The notes beneath the pieces were generated by a model, which had not been told where the DNA came from, did no database searches, and saw nothing but the letters and a program-made list of their open reading frames with translations. From Roseicitreum antarcticum (GTDB lineage: Bacteria > Pseudomonadota > Alphaproteobacteria > Rhodobacterales > Rhodobacteraceae), in the NCBI RefSeq assembly GCF_014681765.1, contig NZ_CP061498.1:2493501-2557500 (forward strand): a stretch of 64,000 nucleotides of DNA, in the 5' to 3' direction. This document shows, in pieces, positions 44,267-52,832 of this stretch (positions are counted from its first letter, which is position 1; each line of letters starts with the position of its first letter). The position numbers and the translations under genes are program-made.

Positions 44267-45280
44267 TTACGCAAGATCGAGGACGGGACCATCAAGAAGC
44301 TGCATCAGATCTCCGAAATACCCTTCGGATCGCGCCGGCTGGGTCGGATCGGAAGTGATCGCCACGGCAAGGTTTCTGCCACGATGCGCGGCGATGATCT
44401 GCCCGCCGTATCCTCTGGCAAGGACATAACCGGAGGGTGACAAGAACCAGCCATAGCCATACGAAAGCCCGGACCATGGCGACCGCGCACGCGGTTGGAC
44501 AGAGGCGTCAATCCAGGATTGCGGAACAACCTGGCGGCCTTTGAACTGGCCACCGTCCCGCAGCATGGTCGCAACATCCAGCATGGCTGTCGGGCTCAGC
44601 GCCATTTCGTTCCCCCCCAGATAGTATCCCTGCGAGTCGCGCGTCCAGGCCGGAATTTCGATGCCCATGGGGTCGCCAATCCGTGCGCGAGCCTGCGCGA
44701 GAAGGCTCTGCCCGGTCGCCTCTGCCAGCGCTGCGCCAAGGATGTGGGTCGACCCCGTCGAGTACAGCATCTGACCGCCCGGGTCTGCGACCATCGGGCG
44801 TGTCAACGCGTCAGACAGCCAATCGCGAGAGTTTACCCATGCGCCGTAGTTTGCGCCCGACGTACGCTCCAGCCCGGCACGCAGCGTCACCAGATCCTCA
44901 AGCGTAATATCGGCTGCGCCGGGCGTGGCGTCGGTTGGCAGGATGCCGGGTGCAACCTCGCCCAGGGTTGCGGTGACAGAGGGCACGTCGCCGCTGTCGA
45001 TCGCCGCGCCCAGAAGCAGGGCAACGATGCTTTTGGAGCAAGACTTGATGTTTGCGGGACGATCCAGCCCCCGTCCACGCGGTGCCGCGGCAAACACAAC
45101 CTCGTCTCCGCGCCGGACCAGAAGCGAATGCAATTGCGACAGACGCCCGATGGCTTCGTTCAGCCCGGTTTCTCCGTTCAGCCCGGTTCCTTCGTTCAGC
45201 CTGTCTGTCTGTGCGCGCAGGATATGCGGCAAGGCAAGCGGGGCGGCGGCAGTAATCAAAAATGCGCGGCGTTTCATCAT
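44267..45280 (-). CDS. Serine hydrolase, beta-lactamase/class C family, Tat-like signal
   Basis: A 337-residue exported serine hydrolase. N-terminus KRRAFLITAAAPLALPHILRAQT resembles a Tat or Sec signal with a KRR start. SxxK is Ser80-Cys-Ser-Lys83 (NIKSCSKSI), and the second-motif tyrosine is probably in MLYSTGSTH. A C-terminal GYGGQ segment is near the expected H/KxG. Between the signal peptide and the domain is a six-residue repeat (T-G-L-N-G/E) from an 18-bp DNA repeat. Esterase, peptidase and penicillin-binding activity are all possible. Upstream is a non-coding gap. Confidence 0.82.
   Translation of the reverse strand: MMKRRAFLITAAAPLALPHILRAQTDRLNEGTGLNGETGLNEAIGRLSQLHSLLVRRGDEVVFAAAPRGRGLDRPANIKSCSKSIVALLLGAAIDSGDVPSVTATLGEVAPGILPTDATPGAADITLEDLVTLRAGLERTSGANYGAWVNSRDWLSDALTRPMVADPGGQMLYSTGSTHILGAALAEATGQSLLAQARARIGDPMGIEIPAWTRDSQGYYLGGNEMALSPTAMLDVATMLRDGGQFKGRQVVPQSWIDASVQPRARSPWSGLSYGYGWFLSPSGYVLARGYGGQIIAAHRGRNLAVAITSDPTQPARSEGYFGDLMQLLDGPVLDLA
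45157..45210. repeat. 18-bp in-frame tandem repeat, three copies, in serine hydrolase
   Basis: CGTTCAGCC-led units at 45157, 45175 and 45193, period 18, adding six residues per copy just after the signal peptide. Confidence 0.8.
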
Positions 45281-45769
45281 CAGATGTAGATGCGGGAATG
45301 GAGGGGGGGTGTCTATATGCCGCTTTGTCACAATCGCGTTGGTCTTTGTCCCTGAAAACCTCAATGTCGGTATCGCGTCGCTTTGGGCTGTATCCCCTCA
45401 GCACAGTGTTGGGCATATGATCCGGAATCGTGAGGTTGGGGGGGATGATGGAATGGCTTAACCCACAGGTCATCATGACCTCATGTCTGACACACTGCAT
45501 TGCTCGCCAGTCGGTGCGCGCATCATCAGGGCTTTCCCCAAACCTTAACACCCCCACCCTCACCGCGCGTATGTATCAAACCCATACCGGATCCATACCG
45601 TTTCCAGACTCGCCAAAATCGCCCGAAACCCAATAAATTAACGCGATTCCATCCCCGTCGCAGGCCCGCCCCCCGCCAAACCCATACGCCCGGAAATTAA
45701 CCCAAACACAACAAAAAGGGGGCCGTTCCCGGCCCCCTGCGTGTCACGCGGCACTGATGCGAAGGCGGA
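45281..45769. other. Non-coding region, C-rich and G-poor on the plus strand
   Basis: 489 nt between the serine hydrolase start and the galU stop (both minus strand). No gene supported. The part 45530-45715 is strongly strand-asymmetric: in 45541-45600 I count 26 C and 7 G. The galU terminator is at its right end. Confidence 0.55.
45711..45738 (-). terminator. Intrinsic terminator of galU
   Basis: AGGGGGCCG and CGGCCCCCT arms with a 4-nt loop, preceded on the plus strand by an A-run (a T-run on the minus transcript), 31 nt past the galU stop. Confidence 0.9.
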
Positions 45770-46663
45770 TTACTCAGCCGCCTGACGCATCGCCATCATC
45801 TCGTACAGGAAGCCTTCCAGTTCCTCCCGCAACTCTTCCCGCGCCAGCCCAAAAGCCACGGTCGCTTGCAGGAATCCGGCTTTCGATCCGCAGTCATAGC
45901 GCTGCCCTTCGAACCGGAAGCCGTTGACATTGTTGGATTCCGCGATCTCGCGCGCGATGGCGTCGGTCAGTTGGATCTCGCCGCCCGCGCCCGTGCCGAT
46001 CTCGCCAAGATGCTGCATGATGCGCGGCGACAGGATGTAGCGGCCAATCGCGGCCAGGTTCGACGGCTGTGTGCCGGGGCTGGGTTTTTCCACCATGGCC
46101 TGCACCCGCACCGTCTGGCCCATGGCCGACGGCGTGTCGAGGATCCCATAGCTCGACGCCATTTCGGGTGCCACTTCCATCGCGGCGACCATGTTGCCAC
46201 CAACCTCGGCGTAAGCCTCAACCATTTGTTTCAAACAGGGTTTTTCGGCGGCGATCACGTCATCTGGCAACAAGACCGCAAAGGGTTCGTCCTTGATCAG
46301 ATGCCGCGCGCACCACACCGCATGGCCCAGTCCCAGCGCCTGATGCTGGCGCACATACGCAATCGCACCGCTGTCCATGTTGGTGGCTTCGAGCGTCTTC
46401 AGCAGCGCGGTTTTCCCCTTGGCCCGCAGGCTGGATTCCAGTTCCGGGGCGCGGTCGAAGTAATCCTCCAGCGCGCCCTTGCCGCGCGAGGTGACGAAGA
46501 TGAATTCGGTGATCCCGGCCTCGCGCGCCTCGTCGATCGCGTATTGGATCAGCGGACGGTCGACCAGCGTCATGATTTCTTTCGGGACCGATTTGGTCGC
46601 GGGCAGAAAGCGGGTGCCCATACCGGCGACGGGGAAAATGGCCTTGGTGACTTTATGTTTCAT
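45770..46663 (-). CDS. galU: UTP-glucose-1-phosphate uridylyltransferase
   Basis: Makes UDP-glucose for polysaccharide and glycolipid synthesis. The 297-residue product starts with IFPVAGMGTRFLPATKSVPKEIM (nucleotide-binding GxGTR in outline), has VLLPDDVI with metal Asp, and the sugar-binding VEKP region. Length is normal. Alone on its strand with its own terminator; the neighbouring glycosyltransferase and cysQ are separated by about 200 nt. Confidence 0.96.
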   Translation of the reverse strand: MKHKVTKAIFPVAGMGTRFLPATKSVPKEIMTLVDRPLIQYAIDEAREAGITEFIFVTSRGKGALEDYFDRAPELESSLRAKGKTALLKTLEATNMDSGAIAYVRQHQALGLGHAVWCARHLIKDEPFAVLLPDDVIAAEKPCLKQMVEAYAEVGGNMVAAMEVAPEMASSYGILDTPSAMGQTVRVQAMVEKPSPGTQPSNLAAIGRYILSPRIMQHLGEIGTGAGGEIQLTDAIAREIAESNNVNGFRFEGQRYDCGSKAGFLQATVAFGLAREELREELEGFLYEMMAMRQAAE

Positions 46664-46860
46664 GTCAGTCCCTATGTGGTTTTGTCTGTTGCTGCTCGCG
46701 GCGCGTTAACCTCTCGCCGTTGAGGAAAGGAATGCCCCGGGACATGGGCCTCAATGTGGCAGGATATGGCACAAACTGGATGATATTGGGGATTTACCGT
46801 GGTTAAGCGAAACAATCCCGGCGGCGGCCGGGGGCATTGTTGCGCGGCGCGGACAGGGTG

Positions 46861-48132
46861 TCAGGGGCGCAACGGGCGAAGGCGTGCGACCTCGATCGCG
46901 GTGCGGGTGCGCAGGGTCTGGCGCAGCGGTACCGGCGTGGCACGGTCTGACCGCCCCCAGAGTCCGCCGGTTTGCAGCCAGTAGCCATCCGGGTGGAAGA
47001 CATGCCGATGCGGACGCCACGTCGGGCTGAGGCACAGGAGGGTGACGATAGGGGCGCGGGCGCTGGTTTCGAAAACCGGGGATTCGGGCGGACCAGGCGC
47101 GCGCATCGCCCGCGCCCGGTCCGCCAGACGGCGTCGCGCCCACGCCCAGCCCACGATGATCTGACCGGGTCGGGGGCCGGTGCCGGGCAAGGGGGCGAAG
47201 GGCGGTGGTTGCGTCGTCAAGGGCGGCAGCGGGGCCAGCGGCAGGACGGCACCCGCGGCGATACCTGCCTCCAACCCGGCCATCAGGCGGGGGATGTCGC
47301 GTGGCTCCAGCCCGCCGCCGATCAGGTGCCGGATCAGGCGTTTGCGCTGCTGGACCCGCAAATCCGCCAGCGCGGCGTCGTGCTGCGCGGCGGGCGCGTG
47401 TTTGCGCAAAAACACCATTTGACTGTGCCCGATGTCGAAAAGGTCGCGCGGCGCGCGGTCTGCGCTGCGGCGAGACGAGGGTTTGACGCCGTGATGCACC
47501 TGCGCCAGTGGCACCAGCGCCGTGAACGCGCCGACGGCGGCCAGCCGCATGTTCACATCCGTTTCATCCAGATAGAATGTGTAGGCGGGGTCAAAGCCTC
47601 CGATTTCCAGCAGGGTCCGGCGGTCGAACGCCATGTTCGTGCCCTCGGTCCGAATGGCGCCGCCGGGCGGGGGGGGCAGGATGGCCACCGCTGTCCCGTC
47701 GATCTGCAAGGCGCGGTCGCGCCCGCAGGCATCCACGGCCTTTGCGCCCCATTGCAGGCTGATGCCATTGCGCCCGCGCACGAAACCGCCCGATGCCAGC
47801 GCCGCGCCGTCCAGCACGGGTTGCACCAGCCGCGACAGCCATGTCGGTTCTGCGCAGGCATCATCGTCGATGAAGGCCACGACCTGCCCCGCGGCCAGCC
47901 CCAGCCCCAGGTTGCGCGCGGCCGAGATATTGGGCCGGTCGAACGCTTCGACCTTGAGCGCCCCCGCAAACGGCAGGGTTTGCAGCGCGGCGATGCCCTG
48001 GGGGCAGGCGACCACGATGACCTCGAACGCCGGGAAATCCTGCTGCGCCAGCGCCAGCAGACACAGGCGCAGCGCTTGCCCGCGGTGTCGGCTGACGATG
48101 ATGACGCTGACAGGTGCCGCGTCCTTGGTCAT
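46861..48132 (-). CDS. Family 2 glycosyltransferase
   Basis: A 423-residue GT-A fold glycosyltransferase. Residues about 8-230 are the GT2 domain: PVSVIIVSRHRGQALRLCL N-terminus in outline, metal-binding VAFIDDDACAEP near 90, and an acceptor region with FYLDETDVNMRLA (ED-type motif near 190). The C-terminal third is a basic, Pro/Arg-rich extension with no recognised domain. ATG overlaps the cysQ stop by 4 nt. With galU and the ABC permease nearby, it may build an exported polysaccharide; the acceptor is unknown. Confidence 0.85.
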   Translation of the reverse strand: MTKDAAPVSVIIVSRHRGQALRLCLLALAQQDFPAFEVIVVACPQGIAALQTLPFAGALKVEAFDRPNISAARNLGLGLAAGQVVAFIDDDACAEPTWLSRLVQPVLDGAALASGGFVRGRNGISLQWGAKAVDACGRDRALQIDGTAVAILPPPPGGAIRTEGTNMAFDRRTLLEIGGFDPAYTFYLDETDVNMRLAAVGAFTALVPLAQVHHGVKPSSRRSADRAPRDLFDIGHSQMVFLRKHAPAAQHDAALADLRVQQRKRLIRHLIGGGLEPRDIPRLMAGLEAGIAAGAVLPLAPLPPLTTQPPPFAPLPGTGPRPGQIIVGWAWARRRLADRARAMRAPGPPESPVFETSARAPIVTLLCLSPTWRPHRHVFHPDGYWLQTGGLWGRSDRATPVPLRQTLRTRTAIEVARLRPLRP

Positions 48133-48938
48133 CCGTCGGGTACCAGATCCACCCCAGGCGCATGGGCGATGAAGAACGGGTTTTCATAGCCCGGCTTGCC
48201 GTAGGTCAGCGGCGTCAGGTCGTCAAACCGCACGACGCTGCCCCCGGCGCCTGTCAGCACCGCATGGCCTGCGGCAGTGTCCCATTCCATCGTGCGGCCC
48301 AGCCGGGGATACAGGTCAGCCTCGCCGCCCGCAACCAGACAAAACTTCAGCGATGACCCCGCGCCGGTCATGTCGGCGACGTGGTAGCGGTTGATATAGG
48401 CATCTGTTGCCGCATCGCGGTGCGATTTCGAGGCGACGACGATCAGCGCGGCATTGTCGGGTTTTGATACGGCAAGGGGCGTCTGCACGCCGGACGCATC
48501 GGGATCGAAGGGGCCGGCCTCTTCGACGCTGGAGCCATCGGCGCGGGTATAGAACATCCGGCCTTTGGCGGGCGCGTAGACCACCCCCCGCACCGGCACG
48601 CCGTTTTCGACCAGCGCGATATTGACGGTGAAATCGCCGCGCCGCTGCACGAATTCCTTGGTGCCATCCAACGGATCGACGATGATGAAACGGTCGGCCT
48701 GCTGGCTGTGGGTGCCCGCCTGTTCTTCGGTCACAAGAAGGATGTCGGGGAAGGCGGCGGCCAGCCCGGCCGTGATGAGGCGGTCGGCGGCCTCATCGGC
48801 TTCGGTCACGGGGCTGGCGTCGGATTTGGTGCGCACATCGAAATCGGGGCGCTGGTAAATTTCCATGATGGTGTCGCCCGCGGCCAGTGCCAGCGTTCTG
48901 AACACTGTTTCGATACGGTCGTGGAAGGTCTGGGTCAT
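48129..48938 (-). CDS. cysQ: 3'(2'),5'-bisphosphate nucleotidase CysQ
   Basis: Removes the 3'-phosphate from PAP/PAPS; lithium-sensitive phosphatase of the inositol-monophosphatase fold. The 269-residue product has SPVTEADEAADRLI, TEEQAG, and the metal site IVDPLDGTKEF near residue 86, with a WDTAAGHAVL segment near 218. ATG 48938 (MTQTFHDRIE) has AGGAAA upstream; an in-frame TTG one codon earlier is not needed. Pairs with a GT2 gene downstream. Confidence 0.93.
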   Translation of the reverse strand: MTQTFHDRIETVFRTLALAAGDTIMEIYQRPDFDVRTKSDASPVTEADEAADRLITAGLAAAFPDILLVTEEQAGTHSQQADRFIIVDPLDGTKEFVQRRGDFTVNIALVENGVPVRGVVYAPAKGRMFYTRADGSSVEEAGPFDPDASGVQTPLAVSKPDNAALIVVASKSHRDAATDAYINRYHVADMTGAGSSLKFCLVAGGEADLYPRLGRTMEWDTAAGHAVLTGAGGSVVRFDDLTPLTYGKPGYENPFFIAHAPGVDLVPDG

Positions 48939-49070
48939 CAAATTTCCTTAATTGCGGCTATACTGCGGGACAGGCATCATTGTTTGATACCCTTTCCCGT
49001 TTTATCATACGGGTGGTGACCGAACTCAAGGACCCCGTTGGGGACGCATTTTCGCAGGAACGCACGGACC

Positions 49071-49892
49071 ATGGCGCAGCAAAAACGGCGCGAACACCCG
49101 CTGATCACAATTCTGACGATCATGGAGCTGATTTTTCACTCCTCCGTCAGGTCCATCCGCAAATCGCACAGCAATGCGCTGATCGGGTTGCTGATGAACG
49201 TTATCCAGACGGTGCTTCTGGTTGCGGTGTTTTTCATCGTTTTCTCGGTGGTGGGCGGCGGTGCGGCGGCAATCCGGGGCGATTATCTGCTGTTCCTGCT
49301 CAGCGGGATTTTCGTCTATATGTGCCATATCAAGGTACTGTCGGCGGTTGTCGGGTCTGAGGGGCCAGCCTCGCCCATGATGAAGCACGCGCCGATGAAC
49401 ACGATCGTGGCGATCGGTGCCGCCGCGCTGGGTGAGCTGTATATCCAGACGCTGTCGCTGGCGGTGGTGTTGCTGCTGTACCACACCGCCTGGACTCCGC
49501 TGGAGATCTATCAGCCCGTGGGCTTCTTCGGGATGGTGTTCCTGGGCTGGTTTTCGGGGCTGGCGGTGGGCATGGTGCTGCTGTCGCTGAAGCCCTGGAT
49601 GCCGCAATCGGTAAAGCTGTTCACGCAGCTTTATTCGCGGCTGAACATGTTTGCCTCGGGCAAGATGTTCGCGGCCAACAGCCTGCCTGCGTTCATGTTG
49701 CCCTATTTCACCTGGAACCCGTTGTTCCATATCGTGGATCAGGGACGCGGCTATGCCTTCATCAACTACACCCCGTATCAATCCAGCCTGACCTATCCGA
49801 TCTATGTGTCGCTGATCTTGCTGATGATCGGGCTGATGGGGGAATTCTATACGCGGCAGCGGGCCTCGGCATCATGGGAGGCAAAGCTGTGA
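49071..49892 (+). CDS. ABC-2 type transporter permease (polysaccharide-export-like)
   Basis: A 273-residue permease with about six hydrophobic segments (roughly 40-60, 72-92, 115-140, 150-172, 178-200 and 240-260). The N-terminal coupling segment is amphipathic (ITILTIMELIFHSSVRSIRKS). It resembles KpsM/Wzm ABC-2 permeases that export capsule or O-antigen. No ATPase gene is adjacent. Start at ATG 49071 (GGAA 8 nt upstream), not the upstream in-frame ATG 49038. The next gene overlaps its stop. Confidence 0.78.
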   Translation: MAQQKRREHPLITILTIMELIFHSSVRSIRKSHSNALIGLLMNVIQTVLLVAVFFIVFSVVGGGAAAIRGDYLLFLLSGIFVYMCHIKVLSAVVGSEGPASPMMKHAPMNTIVAIGAAALGELYIQTLSLAVVLLLYHTAWTPLEIYQPVGFFGMVFLGWFSGLAVGMVLLSLKPWMPQSVKLFTQLYSRLNMFASGKMFAANSLPAFMLPYFTWNPLFHIVDQGRGYAFINYTPYQSSLTYPIYVSLILLMIGLMGEFYTRQRASASWEAKL

Positions 49893-50500
49893 GCCGGGTC
49901 TGGGCCTTGGTGCTGGCACTGTGGCTGGTACCTTCCACGCTGTTGGCCGACGGTTTTCCGGCGCTTTATTCCGTTACCGGCGTGCCGTCCGATGATGTGT
50001 TGAATGTGCGCGCCTTTCCCGATGCGGACGCGTCCTTGCTGGGCTATCTGGAACCCGGCGCCACGGGGGTGGAGGTCGTGGGCCTGTCAGAAACCGGGCG
50101 CTGGGGTCAGGTGAACATGGTGGAACGTGCGGGCTGGGTTTCCATGCATTACATGAAGCGAGACGCGGGCCCGGACTGGTTCAGCGGCGCGGCGCCGTTG
50201 TCGTGCCTGGGCACCGAACCTTTCTGGAGCTTCGACGCTGCGTTACCCGGCGCCGGTGTCACTTTTTCCACGCCTGACGGTCAATTTGCGCTGCAAACCC
50301 GGCCGGATGCGCTGCCGGGCACCGCCTTTGCGCGCACGCTGGCCCTGCCGCTGCGGGGTGGGGCAGAAGGTATCGCCGTGGTGCGTGCCCAGAGCTGTTT
50401 CGACAATATGTCCGACCGTGCCTATGGCCTGTCGGTCCTGTTGTATTTTACCGATACGGCTGCGGGCTATTCAGGATGCTGTCGGCTGCACGGCGGCTAA
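49889..50500 (+). CDS. Secreted SH3-like domain protein (COG3650-like)
   Basis: A 203-residue exported protein. Start GTG at 49889, chosen for its GTGA overlap with the permease stop and GGGAGG 8 nt upstream; ATG 49874 is an alternative. Signal peptide about residues 1-20 (VWALVLALWLVPSTLLADG). Residues 25-90 are an SH3-like beta-barrel (DDVLNVRAFPDADASLLGYLEPGATGVEVV ... AGWVSMHYM). Residues about 105-200 form a COG3650-type domain with two conserved cysteine contexts (SCLGTEPFW, AQSCFDNMSDRAYG). Its function is unknown; translational coupling suggests a link to the permease. Confidence 0.78.
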   Translation: MSRVWALVLALWLVPSTLLADGFPALYSVTGVPSDDVLNVRAFPDADASLLGYLEPGATGVEVVGLSETGRWGQVNMVERAGWVSMHYMKRDAGPDWFSGAAPLSCLGTEPFWSFDAALPGAGVTFSTPDGQFALQTRPDALPGTAFARTLALPLRGGAEGIAVVRAQSCFDNMSDRAYGLSVLLYFTDTAAGYSGCCRLHGG

Positions 50501-50670
50501 GGCGCGGCTAACGCTGCGCCCCGCCCCCGCCCACACCCTCGCCAAACGGGCGGGCGTTGGCATCGCGCCGCCGGGCAAGTCTGTTCAAGGCCAGCGGACT
50601 GCGCCATTCCTGAGGTCTTGCGGACCGGCGGGACCGGGGCGCCAAAAGGCGGTTGCGCCCTGCGGCTTGG

Positions 50671-50693
50671 CTGTCAGGGCCAAGGCCCGACAG
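50671..50693 (-). terminator. Hairpin downstream of dxs
   Basis: CTGTC(A)GGGCC and GGCCCGACAG arms with a 1-nt bulge and AA loop, 21 nt beyond the dxs stop. No clear T-run. Confidence 0.35.
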
Positions 50694-50713
50694 ACAAACC
50701 CCGAAAGCGCTGC

Positions 50714-52627
50714 CTATGCGCTGTGCAGGCGCAGCGACGAAACCCCCAATGCCGCTTGCGCGACCTCGGCGATGGTGTCGGCGTTCAGGCCTGCATCGGC
50801 ATACATTGCCGCCGGGCTTGCCTGTTCGATGAAGCGGTCGGGCAGGGTCATGGTGCGGATGGCAAGGCCCCGGTCCAACCGGCCGGTGGCCGCCAGATGG
50901 TGCAGCACCATGGCGCCGAACCCGCCCTGCGCGCCCTGTTCCACGGTGATGAGGGCCGCGTGATGGTCGGCCAGTTGCGCGATCAGGTCGGTATCCAGCG
51001 GCTTGGCGAAACGGGCATCGGCAATGGTGACCGAGATCCCCTTTGCCTCCAGCTGCTGCGCGGCCAGACGACATTCGCTCAGATGCGCGCCAAAGGACAG
51101 AAGTGCGACGGTGCTGCCCTCGGCCACGACGCGGCCCTTGCCGATTTCCAGCGGCTGGCCGCGTTCCGGCAATTCTATCCCCGTCCCCTCGCCGCGCGGA
51201 TAGCGGAAGGCGATGGGGCCCGCGTCATATTCGGCGGCGGTTGCGACCATGTGCATCAGCTCAGCCTCATCGCCCGCCGCCATGACGACAAAACCGGGCA
51301 GGTTCGACAGGAAGGCCACGTCGAAACTGCCCGCATGGGTCGCACCATCCGCCCCCACAAGGCCCGCACGGTCGATGGCAAAGCGGACCGGCAGCTTTTG
51401 CAGCGCCACGTCATGCACGATCTGGTCATAGCCGCGTTGCAGAAAGGTGGAGTAGATCGCGCAGAACGGTTTCAGTCCGCTGGCGGCCATTCCGGCGGCG
51501 AAGGTGACGCCGTGCTGTTCGGCAATGCCCACGTCGAACACCCGTTTGGGAAAGCGCGCGGTCATTGCGTCCAGCCCGGTGCCTGACGGCATGGCCGCCG
51601 TCACGGCGACCACGCGGGGGTCGCGCGCGGCCTCTGCCTCCAGCGCCTGGCCGAAGACGGCGGTATAGCTGGGTGCGCCGGGCTTCGATTTCGCCTGCGC
51701 GCCGCTGACGACATCGAACTTTCCCACGCCGTGGTATTTGTCGGCCGAGGTTTCAGCGGGTGCGTAGCCCTTGCCCTTTACCGTGCAGCAATGGATCAAG
51801 ACTGGCCCGGTGGCGCGGGCCTTGGCGGCGCGCAGCACGGACAGAAGCTGCCCCATGTCATGTCCGTCGATCGGGCCGATGTAGGAAAATCCCAGTTCCT
51901 CGAACAACGTACCGCCGCCAGGCATGCCGGTGACCAGTTGCCGCGCACGGCGTGCATGGTCCCGCAGTGGGCCGGGCAGGGCGCGTTCAAAGCCGTCCGC
52001 GATGTCCTTCAGCGTGCCCAACGGCGTTTCGGTGTAGAGGCCGGACATGTATTTCGACATCGCGCCGACGGGCGGCGCGATGGACATCTCGTTGTCGTTC
52101 AAGATGACGAACAGACGTCGACCTTCGGCGCCCGCGTTGTTCATCGCCTCATAGGCCATGCCCGCGCTGATGGCCCCGTCGCCGATCACCGCGATGGCGT
52201 CGCCCGTGGATTGCCCCATGTCGCGCCCGACAGTGAATCCCAGCGCGGCCGAGATCGAGGTCGAGCTGTGCGCCGCGCCGAATGGGTCAAAGTCGGATTC
52301 GGCGCGTTTGGTGAAGCCCGACAGCCCGCCGCCCTGCCGGAGCGATCGGATACGGTCGCGCCGACCGGTCAGCACCTTGTGCGGGTAACATTGGTGGCCG
52401 ACATCGAAGATCAGCTTGTCGTGCGGGGTATTGAACACCGCATGCAGCGCCACGGTAAGTTCCACGACCCCAAGGCTGGAGCCCAGATGCCCGCCGGTTT
52501 CCGACACGGCGGAAATCACCTCGGCCCGCAACTCATCCGCCACGCGCCCAAGGTCGGCATCGTTCATGCCGCGCAGATCGGACGGGCCTGCAACGCGGTC
52601 CAGGGTGGGGGTGTGGGGATGGGTCAT
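50714..52627 (-). CDS. dxs: 1-deoxy-D-xylulose-5-phosphate synthase
   Basis: First and flux-controlling step of the MEP isoprenoid pathway (pyruvate + glyceraldehyde 3-phosphate). The 637-residue TPP enzyme has [30 protein letters not shown], the TPP motif [16 protein letters not shown] near residue 150, and the transketolase-type ...[19 protein letters not shown]. Start ATG 52627 has GGAGG 8 nt upstream. Next to the puf operon, it supplies precursors for bacteriochlorophyll tails and carotenoids. Confidence 0.97.
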   Translation of the reverse strand: MTHPHTPTLDRVAGPSDLRGMNDADLGRVADELRAEVISAVSETGGHLGSSLGVVELTVALHAVFNTPHDKLIFDVGHQCYPHKVLTGRRDRIRSLRQGGGLSGFTKRAESDFDPFGAAHSSTSISAALGFTVGRDMGQSTGDAIAVIGDGAISAGMAYEAMNNAGAEGRRLFVILNDNEMSIAPPVGAMSKYMSGLYTETPLGTLKDIADGFERALPGPLRDHARRARQLVTGMPGGGTLFEELGFSYIGPIDGHDMGQLLSVLRAAKARATGPVLIHCCTVKGKGYAPAETSADKYHGVGKFDVVSGAQAKSKPGAPSYTAVFGQALEAEAARDPRVVAVTAAMPSGTGLDAMTARFPKRVFDVGIAEQHGVTFAAGMAASGLKPFCAIYSTFLQRGYDQIVHDVALQKLPVRFAIDRAGLVGADGATHAGSFDVAFLSNLPGFVVMAAGDEAELMHMVATAAEYDAGPIAFRYPRGEGTGIELPERGQPLEIGKGRVVAEGSTVALLSFGAHLSECRLAAQQLEAKGISVTIADARFAKPLDTDLIAQLADHHAALITVEQGAQGGFGAMVLHHLAATGRLDRGLAIRTMTLPDRFIEQASPAAMYADAGLNADTIAEVAQAALGVSSLRLHSA

Positions 52628-52680
52628 CGGGGTGCCTCCTGCACGGGATAAACGGGGCTGTCAGCGAATTTGTCAGCCTG

Positions 52681-52718
52681 TAAAAGACGCCGTGCGCGGG
52701 GTTTCCCCCGGCACGGCG
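52681..52718 (-). terminator. Intrinsic terminator of the puf operon
   Basis: A GCCGTGC...GCACGGC stem with an inner CGGGG/CCCCG helix (52689-52717), followed in the minus direction by a TCTTTT tract. It should separate pufC from dxs. Further small hairpins lie at 52727-52741 (CCTGT-TGGCT-ACAGG read minus) and 52750-52830. Confidence 0.8.
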
Positions 52719-52832
52719 TTAGTTTTCCTGTAGCCAACAGGAAGGGAACCGGGGTGTGGAGACCCCGAATGCCGGACCGAGCGACCGGCCCGAACCCCTG
52801 AAAGGGGGGCGGTGGGGAACACCGCCACCGCC

